Shown here one piece after another: positions 18,258-27,990 of a DNA stretch of 64,000 nt. The stretch comes from Pseudomonadota bacterium. GTDB lineage: Bacteria; Pseudomonadota; Gammaproteobacteria; Steroidobacterales; JBCBZW01. Both the position numbers and the translations under genes were made by a program. Under the pieces are notes generated by a model, which worked only from the letters and a program-made list of their open reading frames with translations, did not search any database and was not told the DNA's origin. How positions within the stretch are numbered: position 1 is the first letter of the stretch; the number at the start of each line of letters is the position of its first letter. The stretch is taken from assembly GCA_039193195.1 (NCBI GenBank), contig JBCCWS010000022.1, positions 27,890 through 91,889 of the forward strand, read 5' to 3'.

Positions 18258-19071
18258 CGATCCTACGCCGCCACAGCGGCAGCCCGGGCCGCTTCGCCGG
18301 TTTCTGAACCTGCCCGCCGACTCCATCCCGAAGACGATCTTCGTGGCCGTCTCCCTGTGTCTGGCCGCCTCGATGGTCGTATCCGCCGTGGCGGTCTCCC
18401 TGCGGCCGATGCAGGAGCAGAACCGCCTGCGCGACAAGCACGTGAACATCCTGCAGGTGGCCGGGCGCTACCAGCCGGGCATCGACATCGGCGAAGCCTT
18501 CTCGGCCTTCGAACCACAGGTGCTGGAATTAGAGACAGGCCGCTTCACCGACGTCTTCGACCCGGCCACCTTCGATGATCGCGCCGCCGCCGACGATCCC
18601 GCCACCTCCATCGCCCTCGACGGCGAGGACCCGGCGTCCATCGGTCGCCAAGGTCGCTACGTCACGGTCTACCTCTTGCGCGACGATGAGGGCAGGCTCG
18701 ACAAGGTGATCCTGCCCATCCACGGCTATGGCCTGTGGTCCACCCTGTATGGCTTCATCGCCCTCGAAGAGAACGGCAACGACGTGTACGGCTTACAGTT
18801 CTATGAACACGGTGAAACCCCAGGCCTCGGTGCCGAGGTGGACAACCCGCGCTGGAAGTCGCTCTGGCGGGGCAAGCGCCTGCGCGACGACGGCGGCGAG
18901 CTGCGAATCACCGTGGCCAAGAACCAACCGGCCGCGGGCGCGGACTACCACATCGACGCCCTGTCCGGCGCCACGCTCACCTCGCGCGGCGTCGACAACC
19001 TAGTGCGCTTCTGGATGGGCGACCAGGGCTACGCGCCCTTCCTCGCCCAGCTGCAGACGGAGGACATCTGA
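18250..19071 (+). CDS. nqrC: Na+-translocating NADH:quinone reductase subunit C
   Basis: 273 residues from the ATG at 18250, inside the nqrB end; the frame is open to 18211 but homologues begin shortly before the single N-terminal helix (about residues 22-48). The second covalent FMN site is in [13 protein letters not shown]. The rest is the periplasmic flavin-binding domain. The gene overlaps nqrB by 8 bp and nqrD by 1 bp. Confidence 0.95.
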   Translation: MPDDPTPPQRQPGPLRRFLNLPADSIPKTIFVAVSLCLAASMVVSAVAVSLRPMQEQNRLRDKHVNILQVAGRYQPGIDIGEAFSAFEPQVLELETGRFTDVFDPATFDDRAAADDPATSIALDGEDPASIGRQGRYVTVYLLRDDEGRLDKVILPIHGYGLWSTLYGFIALEENGNDVYGLQFYEHGETPGLGAEVDNPRWKSLWRGKRLRDDGGELRITVAKNQPAAGADYHIDALSGATLTSRGVDNLVRFWMGDQGYAPFLAQLQTEDI

Positions 19072-19724
19072 TGGCGCAGACCCAACGCGAACTGCTGGTC
19101 GACCCGATGGTCGACAACAACCCCATCACCCTGCAGGTGCTCGGCATATGCTCGGCCCTCGCCGTCACCTCGTCATTGAAGGTGGCGCTGGTGATGTCGA
19201 TCGCCGTGACCCTGGTGACCGCTTTCTCCTCCATGTTCATCTCGATGCTGCGCAATCACATCCCCAGTTCGATCCGCATCATCGTGCAGATGGTGATCAT
19301 CGCCTCGCTAGTGATCCTGGTCGATCAGATCCTGAAGGCCTACGCCTTCGAGGTGTCGAAGACCCTGTCCGTGTTCGTTGGGCTCATCATCACCAACTGC
19401 ATCGTCATGGGGCGGGCCGAAGCCTTCGCCATGAAGAACCCGCCGATCGCCTCCTTCCTCGACGGCATCGGCAACGGCCTCGGCTACGGCCTGATCCTAA
19501 TGCTGGTCGGCTTTATCCGCGAGCTGTTCGGCTCCGGCACCCTGTTCGGCACCACCGTGTTCGAGACGGTGCACAACGGCGGTTGGTACGTGCCGAACGG
19601 GCTGCTGCTCCTGCCGCCCTCGGCTTTCTTCGTGATTGGCCTGCTGATCTGGGCCGTGCGCGCGTGGAAGCCGGCGCAGGTGGAAGAGCGCGAGTACGAG
19701 ATCCAGTCCGTCGAGGCCCACTGA
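19071..19724 (+). CDS. nqrD: Na+-translocating NADH:quinone reductase subunit D
   Basis: 217 residues, six membrane helices. The segment [17 protein letters not shown] and the conserved [13 protein letters not shown] carry the Cys residues that, with NqrE, hold the intramembrane iron centre. Start and stop each overlap a neighbour by one base. Confidence 0.96.
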   Translation: MAQTQRELLVDPMVDNNPITLQVLGICSALAVTSSLKVALVMSIAVTLVTAFSSMFISMLRNHIPSSIRIIVQMVIIASLVILVDQILKAYAFEVSKTLSVFVGLIITNCIVMGRAEAFAMKNPPIASFLDGIGNGLGYGLILMLVGFIRELFGSGTLFGTTVFETVHNGGWYVPNGLLLLPPSAFFVIGLLIWAVRAWKPAQVEEREYEIQSVEAH

Positions 19725-20332
19725 TGGAAGCGCTCCTCTCCCTGGCGGTGAAGGCCATCTTCGTCGAGAACATGGCCCTCTCCTTCTTCCTCGGCATGTG
19801 CACCTTTATCGCCGTCTCAAAGAAGATCTCCACCGCCATCGGCCTTGGCATCTCGGTGATGATCGTGCAGGCGATCACCGTGCCCGCCAACAACCTGATC
19901 CTGAACCACCTGCTCGCCCCGGGCGCCCTGGCGTGGGCAGGCTTCTCCGAGGTCGACCTCACATTCCTGGGACTTATCTCCTACATCGGCGTCATCGCAG
20001 CACTGGTGCAGATCCTGGAGATGGTGCTAGATAAGTACTTCCCACCGCTCTACAACGCCCTCGGCGTGTTCCTGCCGCTGATCACCGTCAACTGCGCAAT
20101 CCTCGGCGGCTCCCTGTTCATGGTGGAGCGCGACTACAACTTCGCCGAATCGCTGACCTACGGCCTCGCATCCGGTTTCGGCTGGGCCTTGGCGATCACC
20201 GCGATGGCGGGCGTACGCGAGAAGCTAAAATACTCGGATGTGCCCGACGGCCTGCAGGGCCTCGGCATCACCTTTATCAGCGCGGGCCTCATGGCCCTCG
20301 CCTTCATGTCCTTCAGCGGCGTGAAACTCTAA
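19724..20332 (+). CDS. nqrE: Na+-translocating NADH:quinone reductase subunit E
   Basis: 202 residues from the ATG at 19724, which overlaps the nqrD stop. Six helices; [13 protein letters not shown] and [10 protein letters not shown] supply the two iron-ligating Cys. Together with NqrD it forms the inverted pair around the iron centre. The same frame is open upstream within nqrD but that extension is not a homologous N-terminus. Confidence 0.96.
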   Translation: MEALLSLAVKAIFVENMALSFFLGMCTFIAVSKKISTAIGLGISVMIVQAITVPANNLILNHLLAPGALAWAGFSEVDLTFLGLISYIGVIAALVQILEMVLDKYFPPLYNALGVFLPLITVNCAILGGSLFMVERDYNFAESLTYGLASGFGWALAITAMAGVREKLKYSDVPDGLQGLGITFISAGLMALAFMSFSGVKL

Positions 20333-20345
20333 GGCCTCTCAACCT

Positions 20346-21566
20346 ATGGAAACCTTTACCCTCGGCATGGTGCTGTTCACGGTGATCGTGAGCGCCCTGG
20401 TCGCGATGATCCTCCTCGCCCGCTCGCGCCTGGTCTCCACCGGCGATGTCAACATCACCATCAACGGCGAGAAGACCATCTCCGTTCCCGCCGGCGGCAA
20501 GCTGCTGCAGACCCTCGCCGGCGCCAAGCTGTTCGTGCCCTCGGCCTGCGGCGGCGGCGGCACCTGCGCCCAGTGCCGGGTGAAGATCCACAGCGGCGGC
20601 GGCTCCATCCTCCCCACGGAAGAGAGCCACATCACCAAGCGCGAAGCCTCGTGCGGCGATCGCCTCTCCTGCCAGGTGGCGGTGAAGCAGGACATGCAGA
20701 TCGAGGTGCCCGAAGAGGTCTTCGGGGTGCAGAAGTGGGAGTGCGAGGTGGTGTCGAACGAGAACGTCGCCACCTTCATCAAGGCCCTCGTCCTCAAGCT
20801 GCCCGAAGGTGAGGACGTGAACTTCCGCGCCGGCGGCTACATCCAGATCGCCGCCCCGCCCCACCACGTGCGCTACGAGGACTTCGCCGTGGGCGAGGAG
20901 TATCGCGAGGACTGGGACCGCTTCAGCCTCTGGCAGTACGAGTCCGTGGTGAACGAGCCCATCGAGCGCGCCTACTCCATGGCCAACTACCCCGAAGAGC
21001 GGGGCATGATCATGCTCAACGTGCGCATCGCGACACCGCCGCCCGGCAGCGAGGGGATTGCGCCGGGGAAGATGTCGTCGTTCATCTTCAACCTGAAGCC
21101 CGGCGACAAGGTGACGATCTCTGGGCCGTTCGGCGAGTTCTTCGCGCGCGATACGGACAAGGAGATGGTATTCGTCGGCGGCGGCGCGGGGATGGCGCCG
21201 ATGCGCAGTCATATCTTCGATCAGCTCAAGCGCTTGCACAGCGATCGCAAGATCAGCTTTTGGTACGGCGCGCGCTCCAAGCGTGAGATGTTCTTCGTCG
21301 AAGACTTCGATGGGTTGGCGGAAGGCAACTCGAACTTCGACTGGCACGTCGCCCTGTCAGATGCGCTGCCCGAGGATGAGTGGGAGGGCTACACGGGGTT
21401 CATCCACAACGTGCTGTTCGAGGAGTACCTGAAGGACCACCCGGCGCCTGAGGATTGCGAGTTCTACATGTGTGGGCCGCCGATCATGAATAAGTCGGTG
21501 ATCAACATGCTGCTCGATCTGGGAGTGGATCGGGAGGACATCATGCTAGATGACTTCGGTGGGTGA
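20346..21566 (+). CDS. nqrF: Na+-translocating NADH:quinone reductase subunit F
   Basis: 406 residues: an N-terminal membrane helix, a 2Fe-2S ferredoxin domain with [11 protein letters not shown] and a later SCGDRLSC, then an FAD domain (RAYSMANYP) and an NADH domain ([13 protein letters not shown]). It takes electrons from NADH and starts the Nqr electron path. It lies 13 bp after nqrE and ends the operon. Confidence 0.96.
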   Translation: METFTLGMVLFTVIVSALVAMILLARSRLVSTGDVNITINGEKTISVPAGGKLLQTLAGAKLFVPSACGGGGTCAQCRVKIHSGGGSILPTEESHITKREASCGDRLSCQVAVKQDMQIEVPEEVFGVQKWECEVVSNENVATFIKALVLKLPEGEDVNFRAGGYIQIAAPPHHVRYEDFAVGEEYREDWDRFSLWQYESVVNEPIERAYSMANYPEERGMIMLNVRIATPPPGSEGIAPGKMSSFIFNLKPGDKVTISGPFGEFFARDTDKEMVFVGGGAGMAPMRSHIFDQLKRLHSDRKISFWYGARSKREMFFVEDFDGLAEGNSNFDWHVALSDALPEDEWEGYTGFIHNVLFEEYLKDHPAPEDCEFYMCGPPIMNKSVINMLLDLGVDREDIMLDDFGG

Positions 21567-21903
21567 ATGTCGGTAGCGGTACGCGTCCTGCCCGCAAGCT
21601 CCTTCGAAATCCAGGTACAGCATCCGCACGATCGATGGCGATTGCGTAGAGCACTGCGGGCACCGGTGCTGTGTTCGGTAAGGTAGGGCCTCCTTACGCT
21701 ATTCGTCACCCTCACCGAGCCGAGCGCAACGAGGGCTCCCTAGGCCGCTTCCCTGGCGACGCCCCGACCCGCGGACCGATCGTCACCTGACATGGCAGCA
21801 CTCCGCGGCCAGTCACTTCCCAAAGCAAGACGCACGGACGCAACCGGCACGCAGCCCAGGGCGAACCCTCCCGTGCCACCGTAAAGCTCAAAGGGCCAGG
21901 CTG
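21567..21903 (+). other. Intergenic, no gene seen
   Basis: 337 bp between nqrF and the SOUL gene. I see no coding frame, RNA gene or strong terminator. A short GCACCGGTGC palindrome near 21660 is not followed by a T-tract. Confidence 0.5.
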
Positions 21904-22590
21904 ATGCGCTCCCAGTCTCTCCGTTCGCGCTTACCTGCGCTCTTCCTCCTCGCCCAAACCCCGCTGGTTGGAGGCCTCGCCTTGGCTACGGAAGAACCCG
22001 CCTACGAGGTGATCGACACTCTTGGCACTATCGAGATTCGCCGCTACGACGCCTACGTCGTGGCCGAAACCACCGTCGAAGGCAACTTCAACGCCGCTCG
22101 CCGTCAAGCCTTCGGTCGCTTGTTCCGCTTTATCTCCGGCAACAATACGCGGCGCCAAGAGATCGCCATGACCACGCCGGTGAGCCAGAGCGCGGGCGAC
22201 CGAAGTGAGGGCGAGAAGATTGCGATGACCGTCCCGGTCTTCTCCGACCCCAAGCGCGCCGAGCGCGCAAACGCGTGGACCATGGAGTTCGTGATGCCGC
22301 CGGGGGCGACGCTCGAGCAGCTGCCCGTGCCGCGCCATCCGCTGGTGAGTCTGCACACGGTCCCGTCGCGCACGGTGGCCGCCTATCGCTACTCCGGCAG
22401 TACCGGCGAGAAGCGCTTCCTCGAACACGCGCAGCGCCTCGAGGCTGCGCTCGCCCACGAGCGTATCGCCACGGTGGGAGCGCCAGTGCAGGCGGTGTAC
22501 AACGGCCCGTTTACGATTGGGCCCCTACGCCGCAATGAAGCCGTTGTCGAGGTCGACCTCGACGCACCAGGGCGCACTGCGGGTCCGTAG
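21904..22590 (+). CDS. SOUL haem-binding domain protein
   Basis: 228 residues with an N-terminal signal peptide ending near residue 28. The SOUL domain follows: YEVIDTLGTIEIRRYDAYVV, then FRFISGNNTRRQEIAMTTPV and EKIAMTVPV, and a C-terminal YNGPFT near-repeat. SOUL proteins bind haem or tetrapyrroles; export to the periplasm suggests haem handling there. The gene is monocistronic, convergent with the protease at 22690. Confidence 0.9.
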   Translation: MRSQSLRSRLPALFLLAQTPLVGGLALATEEPAYEVIDTLGTIEIRRYDAYVVAETTVEGNFNAARRQAFGRLFRFISGNNTRRQEIAMTTPVSQSAGDRSEGEKIAMTVPVFSDPKRAERANAWTMEFVMPPGATLEQLPVPRHPLVSLHTVPSRTVAAYRYSGSTGEKRFLEHAQRLEAALAHERIATVGAPVQAVYNGPFTIGPLRRNEAVVEVDLDAPGRTAGP

Positions 22591-22689
22591 CGAACCTCCC
22601 CTCGCGTGTCGGCGGGGCCACGAATACCGCCCGATCGCGTGAATTTCTCCGCTCGTCTGCTGGAAACGCCGCTAGCTGCTTCAAGAACC

Positions 22690-25350
22690 CTACGGTATGC
22701 GGCGGTACTCGACCTCCGCTTCGAACGAGTCGCCAACGCCGATGCTGTCGTCGGGCAGGATCTCCATGTAGTACTCGCTCACGCGCAGCGCCTCCTCGGG
22801 GATTGACCCATAGTGACTCGACGGGTCTGGCTTGAAGCTCAGCACGTGGGTCAGTCCCTCCCCCGACTTTGCGAGCACGCGCCCTAGGTCATCCACTATC
22901 CGCACTTGCCCAGGCACCTCTAGGGTGACGGTCAGCTCCATCATGAAGTCCTCCGAGAGCCACGGCGGGCACTCGATGCATGAGGGAATTGGCACGTGGG
23001 CCATCCGGTCAAGATCATCCAGGCGCAGGTGCAAGGTCAGGATGTCCATGTCCGTGTAGCCGCGCACGCGGTACTGCTCGGCGAAGTCGCAGGCAAAACC
23101 GAGGCCATTGCTGTCCGTGTCCAGCTGGTCCGGGTTGTAGGTCCGGGGGCAGTTGTCGGCGCCGTCCGGATGCATGTCGTTGTCGTCATCCAGGTCGCAC
23201 TCGTTGCCGTCGCCGTCGCGGTCCGTGTCGAGCTGCGTGGGGTTGGGAATGCCCGGGCAATTGTCGCAGACGTCGCCAGCGCCGTCGCCGTCATCGTCCA
23301 GCTGCGCCGTGTTGGCGATCAGGCGGCAGTTATCGCTGGTGTTGGGGGCGCCGTCGCCGTCAACATCGTCGTCGCAGACATCGCCGATACCGTCCCAGTC
23401 GCTGTCAGTTTGGCGGGGGTTGTAGCGGGTTGGGCAGTTGTCCTCGATGTCGATGTATCGGTCCCCGTCAAGGTCTTGGCACCGGTCGCCAACCCCGTTG
23501 CCGTCGCTGTCTTCTTGCCCCGGATTGGCCCGATTGGGACAGTTGTCGACGGCATTGCCCGAGCCGTCGTCGTCGCGATCTGGGTCGCAGGCATCGCCGA
23601 GCTGATCGCCGTCGACGTCGCCTTGACTCGGATTTCGCACGGTGGGGCAGTTATCACGTACCGTAGGAATGCCGTCGAAGTCCGTGTCGGTGCTCTGGTC
23701 ATCGTCGAGGCCATCGCAGTTGCTGTCGTTGGGCCCTAGACCAACGGCGTGATAGGCCTTGATCACGGCGCATACGTGGCTGCTCGTGAACCCGTGGGTG
23801 CCACTGCGCTGCCACGCGCTGGCCTGGGCGACGACGGCGTCACGCAGGTCCTCGAAGGTGGACGTCGGACTCAGCCACAAGCGCAGCACTTCGAACAGCA
23901 GCTGCTCCGTGCGCGGTTCATCGATGGCCGTCACGCTAACGCCGCGGTGCGTTCCACCGAATACCATTAGGTGGGCGGCCTTCGACGGAATCGTGGAGTT
24001 GAAGTGAACGCCGCCTCGGTTGTTGTTCGAGTTAGGGGTAGTCGTGTTGGGCTGGCGTCCACTGATGTGGTCCGGATTGCCCGAGGCGCTCGGGTTCGCG
24101 AGATCGCGCACGACAACGTCGAAGTTGTTGATCACCCAGTCATTGGCTTGGAAGGCCGCCATGAGGTCTGAGTAGCTCTCGTCGAGAGCACCGGACTCGT
24201 TCTCGTAGACGAAGTCTGCGTAGCGAATATTGAGTGCATGCGTGTACTCGTGGACGATCACGTCAGTGTCGGTAGTCAGGGCCGCGAACAGCATGTGATC
24301 GCAGCGAGGGTCGTAGGCGGCGACGGGGCCGAACGCCAAGAGCAAGTTGCCGTAGTAGACCAGGCCCTCAGGCGCATCGCCGGTCCACCCCTCCACCCCG
24401 AAGGTCGTGTCGAACCAGTCCCAGGTGGTGTTCACGCCGTCGAACACTGCCTGCCCGTCCAGCAAGTAGTCGCCAAAGTTGAAGTCCAGCGGGTCGAAGT
24501 TGTTATCGAACACGGGGTCGGGCAGCACGCCGGGGTAGCCAGCGGTGGCGCCAGAGGCGTCGAACCACGAACGCGGCAGACCGTCGCTGCGCGATAGGGC
24601 GGCCCAGCAATCCGTGGCCGTGGAGTGCTGGGCACTCAACACCTCAAAGGCCTTCGCATCACGCCGCTCCGGGTACGCGCGCACCACATCACCCGTGTGG
24701 CCATCTATCAGTAGGATCCAGGGACCCGGGTAGTCACTCCCGTCCTCGCCGCGGGTCGGCACGCGATAGACCCACTGGGCGGTGCTTTCGAACGCGGGGT
24801 TCAGGATCGACGGATCGAAGTAGCGCAGGCGAGGCAGGGCGATGGCGCTGACCCCTGCGGGCAGAGCAGTGAGCGTCTGTTGCGGTAGGAGCGCTGGCGG
24901 GTCTAGGGCGACTGGCTCGGTCACCCAGCGGCCGCGCACGGCGGTGACGTTCCCTGCTGAATCACCGTGCAGGGCAATCGAGGCGCCGAACACAGGAGTT
25001 TGGTCGATGAGTTGCCCGAATTCCAGGTGGGGGCCGCTGTGACGACGGGGAAACAGATTTTGCCTTGGGGCCGCGAGGCGTAACGCGGTGGCGTGCTGTT
25101 CGAGAAAGCCGAGGCTTCGCTCGAGGGCGTCGCTACCCTCAGCGGGAAAGGTCCCGGTGATGACTTGGGGCCGGGCATCGGTCACCTCCAGGCTGGTAGG
25201 CCCGGTGCTCTGCGCTAGGAGATCCGTCAGGGCTTGCCCGAACGCCAAGTCCTGGGCAACGGGGTCGTCGTCAGCAGGGGGTTGCGCCACGGCGAGCTTG
25301 AGGGTGAGCAGGCAGAGGCCGCCACAGACTGTCCATTTGCGGTTGGTCAC
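22690..25350 (-). CDS. Secreted thermolysin-like metalloprotease with thrombospondin type 3 repeats
   Basis: 886 residues from the GTG at 25350, chosen because GGAGG lies 10 nt upstream; the signal peptide ends at about AVAQ. A propeptide (about residues 25-230) is followed by a peptidase domain with zinc site HEYTH and downstream ESGALDESYSD, as in M4/M36 metallopeptidases. Six thrombospondin type 3 repeats follow (DNCP motifs with Asp-rich calcium loops, about 23080-23720), then a C-terminal beta-rich region that may help attachment. It probably digests extracellular protein and is calcium-stabilised. One repeat reads DNCR instead of DNCP. Confidence 0.88.
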   Translation of the reverse strand: MTNRKWTVCGGLCLLTLKLAVAQPPADDDPVAQDLAFGQALTDLLAQSTGPTSLEVTDARPQVITGTFPAEGSDALERSLGFLEQHATALRLAAPRQNLFPRRHSGPHLEFGQLIDQTPVFGASIALHGDSAGNVTAVRGRWVTEPVALDPPALLPQQTLTALPAGVSAIALPRLRYFDPSILNPAFESTAQWVYRVPTRGEDGSDYPGPWILLIDGHTGDVVRAYPERRDAKAFEVLSAQHSTATDCWAALSRSDGLPRSWFDASGATAGYPGVLPDPVFDNNFDPLDFNFGDYLLDGQAVFDGVNTTWDWFDTTFGVEGWTGDAPEGLVYYGNLLLAFGPVAAYDPRCDHMLFAALTTDTDVIVHEYTHALNIRYADFVYENESGALDESYSDLMAAFQANDWVINNFDVVVRDLANPSASGNPDHISGRQPNTTTPNSNNNRGGVHFNSTIPSKAAHLMVFGGTHRGVSVTAIDEPRTEQLLFEVLRLWLSPTSTFEDLRDAVVAQASAWQRSGTHGFTSSHVCAVIKAYHAVGLGPNDSNCDGLDDDQSTDTDFDGIPTVRDNCPTVRNPSQGDVDGDQLGDACDPDRDDDGSGNAVDNCPNRANPGQEDSDGNGVGDRCQDLDGDRYIDIEDNCPTRYNPRQTDSDWDGIGDVCDDDVDGDGAPNTSDNCRLIANTAQLDDDGDGAGDVCDNCPGIPNPTQLDTDRDGDGNECDLDDDNDMHPDGADNCPRTYNPDQLDTDSNGLGFACDFAEQYRVRGYTDMDILTLHLRLDDLDRMAHVPIPSCIECPPWLSEDFMMELTVTLEVPGQVRIVDDLGRVLAKSGEGLTHVLSFKPDPSSHYGSIPEEALRVSEYYMEILPDDSIGVGDSFEAEVEYRRIP
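23080..23720 (-). repeat. Thrombospondin type 3 repeat block within the protease gene
   Basis: Six tandem coding repeats, each about 25-37 residues with the pattern D-x-D-x-D-G and D-N-C-P. The DNA itself is visibly periodic (GTCGCCGTCG-type runs). It is protein-coding and not a CRISPR array. Confidence 0.8.
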
Positions 25351-25644
25351 TGATCGATTCCTCCATGAGCGAGAAGTGCTAAGCGCAGGCTGTTCCACCT
25401 CTCCTACCTACTCCTACGCGTGGCCGCGACTAAGTGATCTAGATGCGCACGCTTTGCCTTCGCCAAGGTCCCCGCTGACGGGGAGACGGATGCCCGAAAC
25501 CGTCGCCGCCTGGGTTCGCCAGGGGATTGACTCTGTTCATTGCCATTCGGTCGTCAGTTAGACTGGCAGGCCGTCACCGTGTCGCACTGCGCGAAGGCTA
25601 AACGACAACACCGAAATCGAGCATCCGGCGCCAGGGAGGGAGCC

Positions 25645-27357
25645 ATGTCGACCGACACCACAAGAAAACTCTGTATCGCAGCGGCAGTGAGGAGGGCCCT
25701 GGGTACCTCAGCCGTGGTCTCCATGCTGGCAGGGCTCTCGCTTTCGGGGACCGCCGCGGCCCCGGGCCCGCGGGCTGACGCAGACGCGAACGCCGCATTT
25801 CCGCCTGTCATCGAACTCGCGAGCCTCCTGCCGTTCACCGGTGGTGACGGGAGTGCTGGCTTCGTCGTGTCGGGGTCGAGCCTCGATACGGATGGATTCC
25901 TATCCGCCGTCCCCGCGCATAGCGATTTCAATGGGGATGGCATCGACGATCTCATCTTGCCGTCCGGACGAGACAAGTTCGTGCTCTTCGGCGACTCCTC
26001 CGGGTTCCCTCCCTTCTTGTCTGTCGATGCGCTCCGGCCGGCGGCCGGCGGTGATGGGTCTCGCGGTTTCGTCATCATCGACCCGTCGGAGGGCGGCAAT
26101 CAGCGGAGCGTGATCGCATCCGCCGGTGATGTGAACGCGGACGGAATCGACGATGTGATCATCGGCAATCGCCGGGGAGAAGACGGTGACATTGCCCCAG
26201 GGGTCGCCTACGTGCTCTACGGCCGCTCGGACGGCTTCCCGGCCGAGATCGATCTCGCATCGCTCAGCGCCGAGGGAGGCGGTGATGGGTCGACAGGCTT
26301 CGAGCTCGTGGGGGTGGAGGATCTTGCCAGTACGGGGACGGCCGTCTCCGGCGTCGGCGATATGAACGGGGATGGCATCGATGATTTCGTCGTGGGAGCG
26401 TCGGACGAGAGTGTCGAAGGCTCCTCACGTGGCGTGGCTTACGTGGTGTACGGTCGCGCCGAGGGCTTCCCGATCCGCTTCGAGCTGGGGACTTTGCGGG
26501 CGGACAACGGTGGCGATGGCAGCGAGGGCTTGGTGATCGAGGGCACCAACGATCTTGATCGGGCTGGCAGTCGCGTCGGCCCTGCCGGGGATATCAATGG
26601 CGATGGCCTGCAAGATCTCATCATCGACATCACCGGTTTCCTGAGCCCCGGTCCCACGGCCGTCGTGTTCGGTCGACGCAATCTGCCAGCGCGTCTGCCC
26701 CTGAGATCACTGAACGGTGCCAACGGCTTCACCGTCCGCGAAGGCAACCTGATCGACGGCGTCACGGTGGTGAAGGGCGGCGATATCAACGGTGATTCGC
26801 TTGACGACCTCATCGTCGGCGAACCCTTCGCCTACGTCGGCAACCTCCGCCGCGGGTCGGCCTACGTGTTGTTCGGTAAGGTCGAGCCCTTCGAGCCAGC
26901 GTTCAGCATCACCTTCCTGACCGGCGAGCGCGGGGGTGACGGCTCAGAGGGCTACCGGCTCGCCGGCAATGGCTACAACGAGCTGGCGGGTAGCGGGATT
27001 GGCGCGGCAGATGTCAACGGTGATGGACTCCAAGACGTGATCGTGGGCATCCCTCGGGTGGATGTGCGCGACAACGTCGATGCCGGACGGGTCTACGTCC
27101 TCTACGGCCGAACGGAACGCACCGGGCCTGACATACCGCTCTTCCGTCTGCTCCCGGTGCAAGGTGGGGACGGCAGCGAGGGCTTCTCGGCGAGCGGTAT
27201 CGCCGAGGACGACGAGACCGTTGGCGTGGGCGGCGTTGGCGATATCAACGGGGATGGTATCGAGGACTTCGCGTTCGCGGCGACAGAGGCAAACCGCTTC
27301 GGCCGGGAGGACGTGGGTCAGGTCTACGTGCTGTTTGGACGCTTGCCAACTCCATAG
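25645..27357 (+). CDS. Secreted FG-GAP / integrin-alpha-like propeller protein
   Basis: 570 residues from the ATG at 25645, preceded by AGGGAGGGAGCC; upstream in-frame codons are not needed. A signal peptide covers about residues 1-38. Seven or so FG-GAP repeats follow, each with a calcium loop such as DFNGDGIDDLI, DVNADGIDDVI, DMNGDGIDDFV, DINGDGLQDLI, then YVLYGR. This forms a beta-propeller on the cell surface or in the medium; the ligand is unknown. A sister gene lies at 35109-36842. Confidence 0.88.
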   Translation: MSTDTTRKLCIAAAVRRALGTSAVVSMLAGLSLSGTAAAPGPRADADANAAFPPVIELASLLPFTGGDGSAGFVVSGSSLDTDGFLSAVPAHSDFNGDGIDDLILPSGRDKFVLFGDSSGFPPFLSVDALRPAAGGDGSRGFVIIDPSEGGNQRSVIASAGDVNADGIDDVIIGNRRGEDGDIAPGVAYVLYGRSDGFPAEIDLASLSAEGGGDGSTGFELVGVEDLASTGTAVSGVGDMNGDGIDDFVVGASDESVEGSSRGVAYVVYGRAEGFPIRFELGTLRADNGGDGSEGLVIEGTNDLDRAGSRVGPAGDINGDGLQDLIIDITGFLSPGPTAVVFGRRNLPARLPLRSLNGANGFTVREGNLIDGVTVVKGGDINGDSLDDLIVGEPFAYVGNLRRGSAYVLFGKVEPFEPAFSITFLTGERGGDGSEGYRLAGNGYNELAGSGIGAADVNGDGLQDVIVGIPRVDVRDNVDAGRVYVLYGRTERTGPDIPLFRLLPVQGGDGSEGFSASGIAEDDETVGVGGVGDINGDGIEDFAFAATEANRFGREDVGQVYVLFGRLPTP

Positions 27358-27990
27358 CCTTAGGGTGAAGTTAGCACCGCTCGCCATCAGTCCCTACTGG
27401 AGGTGAGTGAGATGAGCTGCGGGCACAACGCGACCCGGTTGCAGTCAAGGTTCGGGTTGACCCGATGTTCGGCGCACGCCCAGAGCCGAATGTCCTACTT
27501 TCTTGCGACCATAACCACCGATAGCGCTTGCGAGCCGATCGAAGGCGCGCTTGCTCACCCGAGCAGCGACTTGCCCCCGAGGTCAGCACCACTTGCTTGT
27601 GACGTCGTTCGAGCAGGGCCAGGCCGACGTGCGCTTCGAGCTGCACCCTCCGGCTCACCGCAGGCGTGGCGGCAGCGTTCTGTAAGATCAGAGAGACTCG
27701 GGAGATCTGTCCCGCAATTTCGAACAAGCAAGACGTATCCGATCTTGTGCATGGACACCCTCGCTGTCGCCCCATCGTCACCCCCGAGTGGCTCAAGGAG
27801 CGATGCATCGCGGGCTGATACGGCGGCGCATCCCTGGATCGCCTGAGGGGGCGGTGAAGTCGTACCCGGGCCACGCTCTGCCTCACCATCTCGATCGCGG
27901 ACTCTGCATCCATGAGGGGATCTGCACTCGCTTTTCGTATGAAGAGGGGACATACGCAAAATCAAGTCAGCGTTAAAGGGGAGCGACAAG
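27358..27990 (+). other. Intergenic region without a credible gene
   Basis: 633 bp between two secreted-protein genes. Open frames exist on both strands (for example 27403-27846 plus and 27371-27913 minus) but they overlap each other, are rich in Ser, Arg and Cys, and lack good ribosome sites or recognisable domains. It may be decayed sequence. Confidence 0.4.

Noticed and set aside
20313..21347. 344-codon minus-strand frame antisense to nqrF
   Set aside because: It is a high-GC shadow, rich in His, Ala, Gly and Arg, with no recognisable domain opposite a certain gene.
22980..23739. Periodic sequence resembling a tandem repeat or CRISPR array
   Set aside because: It is the coding DNA of thrombospondin type 3 repeats; unit lengths vary and no spacers are present.
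27371..27913. Possible 180-codon minus-strand gene
   Set aside because: No ribosome site or domain, overlapped by equally long frames on the other strand, and odd composition.
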